Assembly (NCBI GenBank): GCA_963851245.1
Contig: CAWKOH010000012.1
Coordinates: 62,001-126,000 of the forward strand
Source of the DNA: CAWKOH01 sp963851245
GTDB lineage: Bacteria > Actinomycetota > Acidimicrobiia > Acidimicrobiales > Palsa-688
Reading direction: 5' to 3'
DNA length: 64,000 nt
Within the stretch, counting starts at the first letter, position 1, and the number at the start of each line of letters is the position of its first letter. A model generated the notes under the pieces. It was not told where the DNA came from and ran no database searches. It saw only the letters and a list, made by a program, of their open reading frames with translations. The position numbers were made by a program, and so were the translations under genes. This document shows, piece by piece, positions 62,611-64,000 of the stretch.

Positions 62611-64000
62611 TCGGCCTGATATCCGACGCCATCCTCCATGTGACTGGTCAGAGCAGCCCGACGACCACCCTCGCGCCCTGCACCGTTCCCAAGGGGGGCA
62701 GCAAGGTAATCGGGGTCTGCACCGCGACCAACTCGTTGCACATCTCGGTCTCCTACCGAAGCATCCTGCCCATCCTCGTCCTGGGCGTCGGGGCCCTGGT
62801 GCTCCTGGCCGTGTCGGCCGTCATCCCGAAGCGGTCCAGGCCCGGCTTCTATCCGCTCCTCACCGTGATCATCGGCGGGCTGGCCCTGGCCGCGTCTATC
62901 TGGCAGTGGAACGACATCGGCGACCACGGAGCCGAGCTCACGATCGGCCAGCAGGTCTATTACGACCGGTTCTCGGCTTTCTTCATGGTCCTCTTCTCCG
63001 TCGCCACCATCCTGGGGGCCGTCACCGCCGACAGCTATCTGCGCCGGGAGGGCCTGGACGGGGTCGAGGCCTACGTGCTCATGCTGATGGCGGGCACGGG
63101 AGCCATGCTCATGGCGGTGTCCGCCGGGCTCATCATGCTTTTCCTGGGCCTCGAGATCATGTCCATCTCGCTGTACGTGATGGCGGCCTACCACCGGCGG
63201 CGCTCCCAATCCGGTGAAGCCGGGCTGAAGTACTTCGTGCTGGGCGCCTTCTCATCTGCGATCTTCTTGTACGGGGTGGCGCTCGTGTACGGGGCCACCG
63301 GGTCCACCCAGTTCCAGGAGATGGCCAGCTTCCTGGCTGCCAACAGCCTCAGCAACAACGGCGTGCTGCTGGCGGGCATGGGACTCTTGATCGTAGGCCT
63401 GGGGTTCAAGGTGGCGGCCGTCCCCTTCCACTTCTGGACACCGGACGTGTATCAGGGATCGCCTACCCCTTTCACCGGGTACATGGCCGCGGTCGCCAAG
63501 GCCGCCGGCTTCGCAGGGCTGCTTCGGGTTCTGAACCAGGGGCTCATCAGCCAGCAGGTCAACTGGCGTCCGGTGATCTGGGTCATGGCGGTGCTGACCC
63601 TCCTGGTCGGGTCGGTGCTGGCCCTGGCCCAGCGCGACCTGAAGCGGATGTTCGCCTACTCCTCGATCAGCCAGGCCGGCTACGTCCTGGTCGGCGTGGA
63701 AGCGGCTTCGAACACGGGGACGTCGGCGGCTCTGTTCTACCTGTTCACCTACACGTTCATCATCATCGGGACCTTCGCCGTCGTCTCGATCATCCAGGGC
63801 CGGGGGGAGGCCCGCACCGACCTGGGCGCCATGCGGGGCCTGTCGAGGACCCGGCCCTTGCTGGCGGCGGTCATGCTCGTGTTCCTGCTGGCCCAGGCCG
63901 GCGTGCCCTTCACGAGCGGGTTCCTGGCCAAGTTCTACGTCATCGAGGCGGCGGTGCAAAGGGGCCAGTACTCGCTGGCCATCATCGCCATGCTGGCCGC
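62607..64000 (+). CDS. nuoN: NADH-quinone oxidoreductase subunit N (cut by window end)
   Basis: First 464 or so residues; the 3' end is outside. The N-terminus has about 45 residues before the first helix, with two cysteines (TLAPCTVPKGG and IGVCTATNS), more than usual. YDRFSAFFMVLFSVATILGA, VAAVPFHFWTPDVYQGSPTP and AQRDLKRMFAYSSISQAGYV mark NuoN. ATG overlaps the nuoM stop as ATGA. Confidence 0.95.
   Translation, partial: MIGLISDAILHVTGQSSPTTTLAPCTVPKGGSKVIGVCTATNSLHISVSYRSILPILVLGVGALVLLAVSAVIPKRSRPGFYPLLTVIIGGLALAASIWQWNDIGDHGAELTIGQQVYYDRFSAFFMVLFSVATILGAVTADSYLRREGLDGVEAYVLMLMAGTGAMLMAVSAGLIMLFLGLEIMSISLYVMAAYHRRRSQSGEAGLKYFVLGAFSSAIFLYGVALVYGATGSTQFQEMASFLAANSLSNNGVLLAGMGLLIVGLGFKVAAVPFHFWTPDVYQGSPTPFTGYMAAVAKAAGFAGLLRVLNQGLISQQVNWRPVIWVMAVLTLLVGSVLALAQRDLKRMFAYSSISQAGYVLVGVEAASNTGTSAALFYLFTYTFIIIGTFAVVSIIQGRGEARTDLGAMRGLSRTRPLLAAVMLVFLLAQAGVPFTSGFLAKFYVIEAAVQRGQYSLAIIAMLA

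Noticed and set aside
1..64000. tRNA, rRNA, CRISPR, transposase or prophage
   Set aside because: No GTTCGAATC-type TΨC arms, no regular spacer repeats and no recognisable transposase or phage proteins were seen by reading.

Overview
The window is GC-rich (about two thirds by eye) and reads as a chromosomal segment of an actinobacterium, most likely an uncultured member of the Acidimicrobiia or a neighbouring class. The evidence is the mix of actinobacterial families (MshA-like glycosyltransferase, Rex next to haem genes, PadR with DrrAB-type ABC genes, DUF6325, DUF6328 and DUF7144 proteins, an F420-type nitroreductase, an RsiG-like protein) and dense gene packing with ATGA/GTGA overlaps. I see no rRNA, tRNA, CRISPR array, prophage or insertion sequence.

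Layout. 1-3 kb: the end of metY, a CoA-binding protein, a flavin monooxygenase and an OsmC protein. 3.4-20.4 kb: an accessory, stress-like region with a tiny zinc-ribbon protein, DUF6328, several SHOCT proteins, two DUF6325 paralogues, a SulP transporter, a large LuxR-type (LAL) regulator, a badly broken P-type ATPase, PAP2 phosphatase, lipid-kinase and DMT genes, and broken GH13 and GH63 glycosidases. 20.4-23.9 kb: an OpuB/OsmX osmoprotectant ABC transporter. 24-34 kb: DinB and AhpD-like proteins, a PadR-DrrA-DrrB module, a DksA-type zinc finger, an acyl-CoA carboxylase beta subunit, a YgjP-like hydrolase, a histidine phosphatase, a MoaD-like protein, an RsiG-like c-di-GMP anti-sigma candidate, an XRE regulator and an MshA-like glycosyltransferase. 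34.6-37.8 kb: an AbiEi/DUF559-like protein behind a striking repeat array, proC, a BldC-size HTH protein and a SAM hydroxide adenosyltransferase. 37.9-46.5 kb: tetrapyrrole synthesis (rex, siroheme dehydrogenase, hemA, hemC, cobA-hemD fusion, hemB, hemL). 46.5-64 kb: a geranylgeranyl-reductase-type flavoprotein and then nuoA to nuoN of respiratory complex I, cut off inside nuoN.

The second half joins haem synthesis, redox sensing (Rex), a quinone-type reductase and complex I, a coherent respiratory block. The first half looks accessory and much less intact.

Many genes, including the normally essential hemC, nuoC and nuoH, are broken by single-base indels while the protein sequence on both sides stays perfectly conserved. 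In several places one base restores the frame, so I read most of them as sequencing or assembly errors. This matters for reading the apparent NuoF-NuoG fusion.

Most interesting observations: (1) tandem duplications at two gene junctions (nuoC/nuoD, 65 bp; hemC/cobA, 44 bp) that create tiny ORFs linked to their neighbours by ATGA overlaps; (2) a protein with an exact match to the c-di-GMP motif of RsiG; (3) a symmetric four-copy repeat array in front of the AbiEi-like gene.
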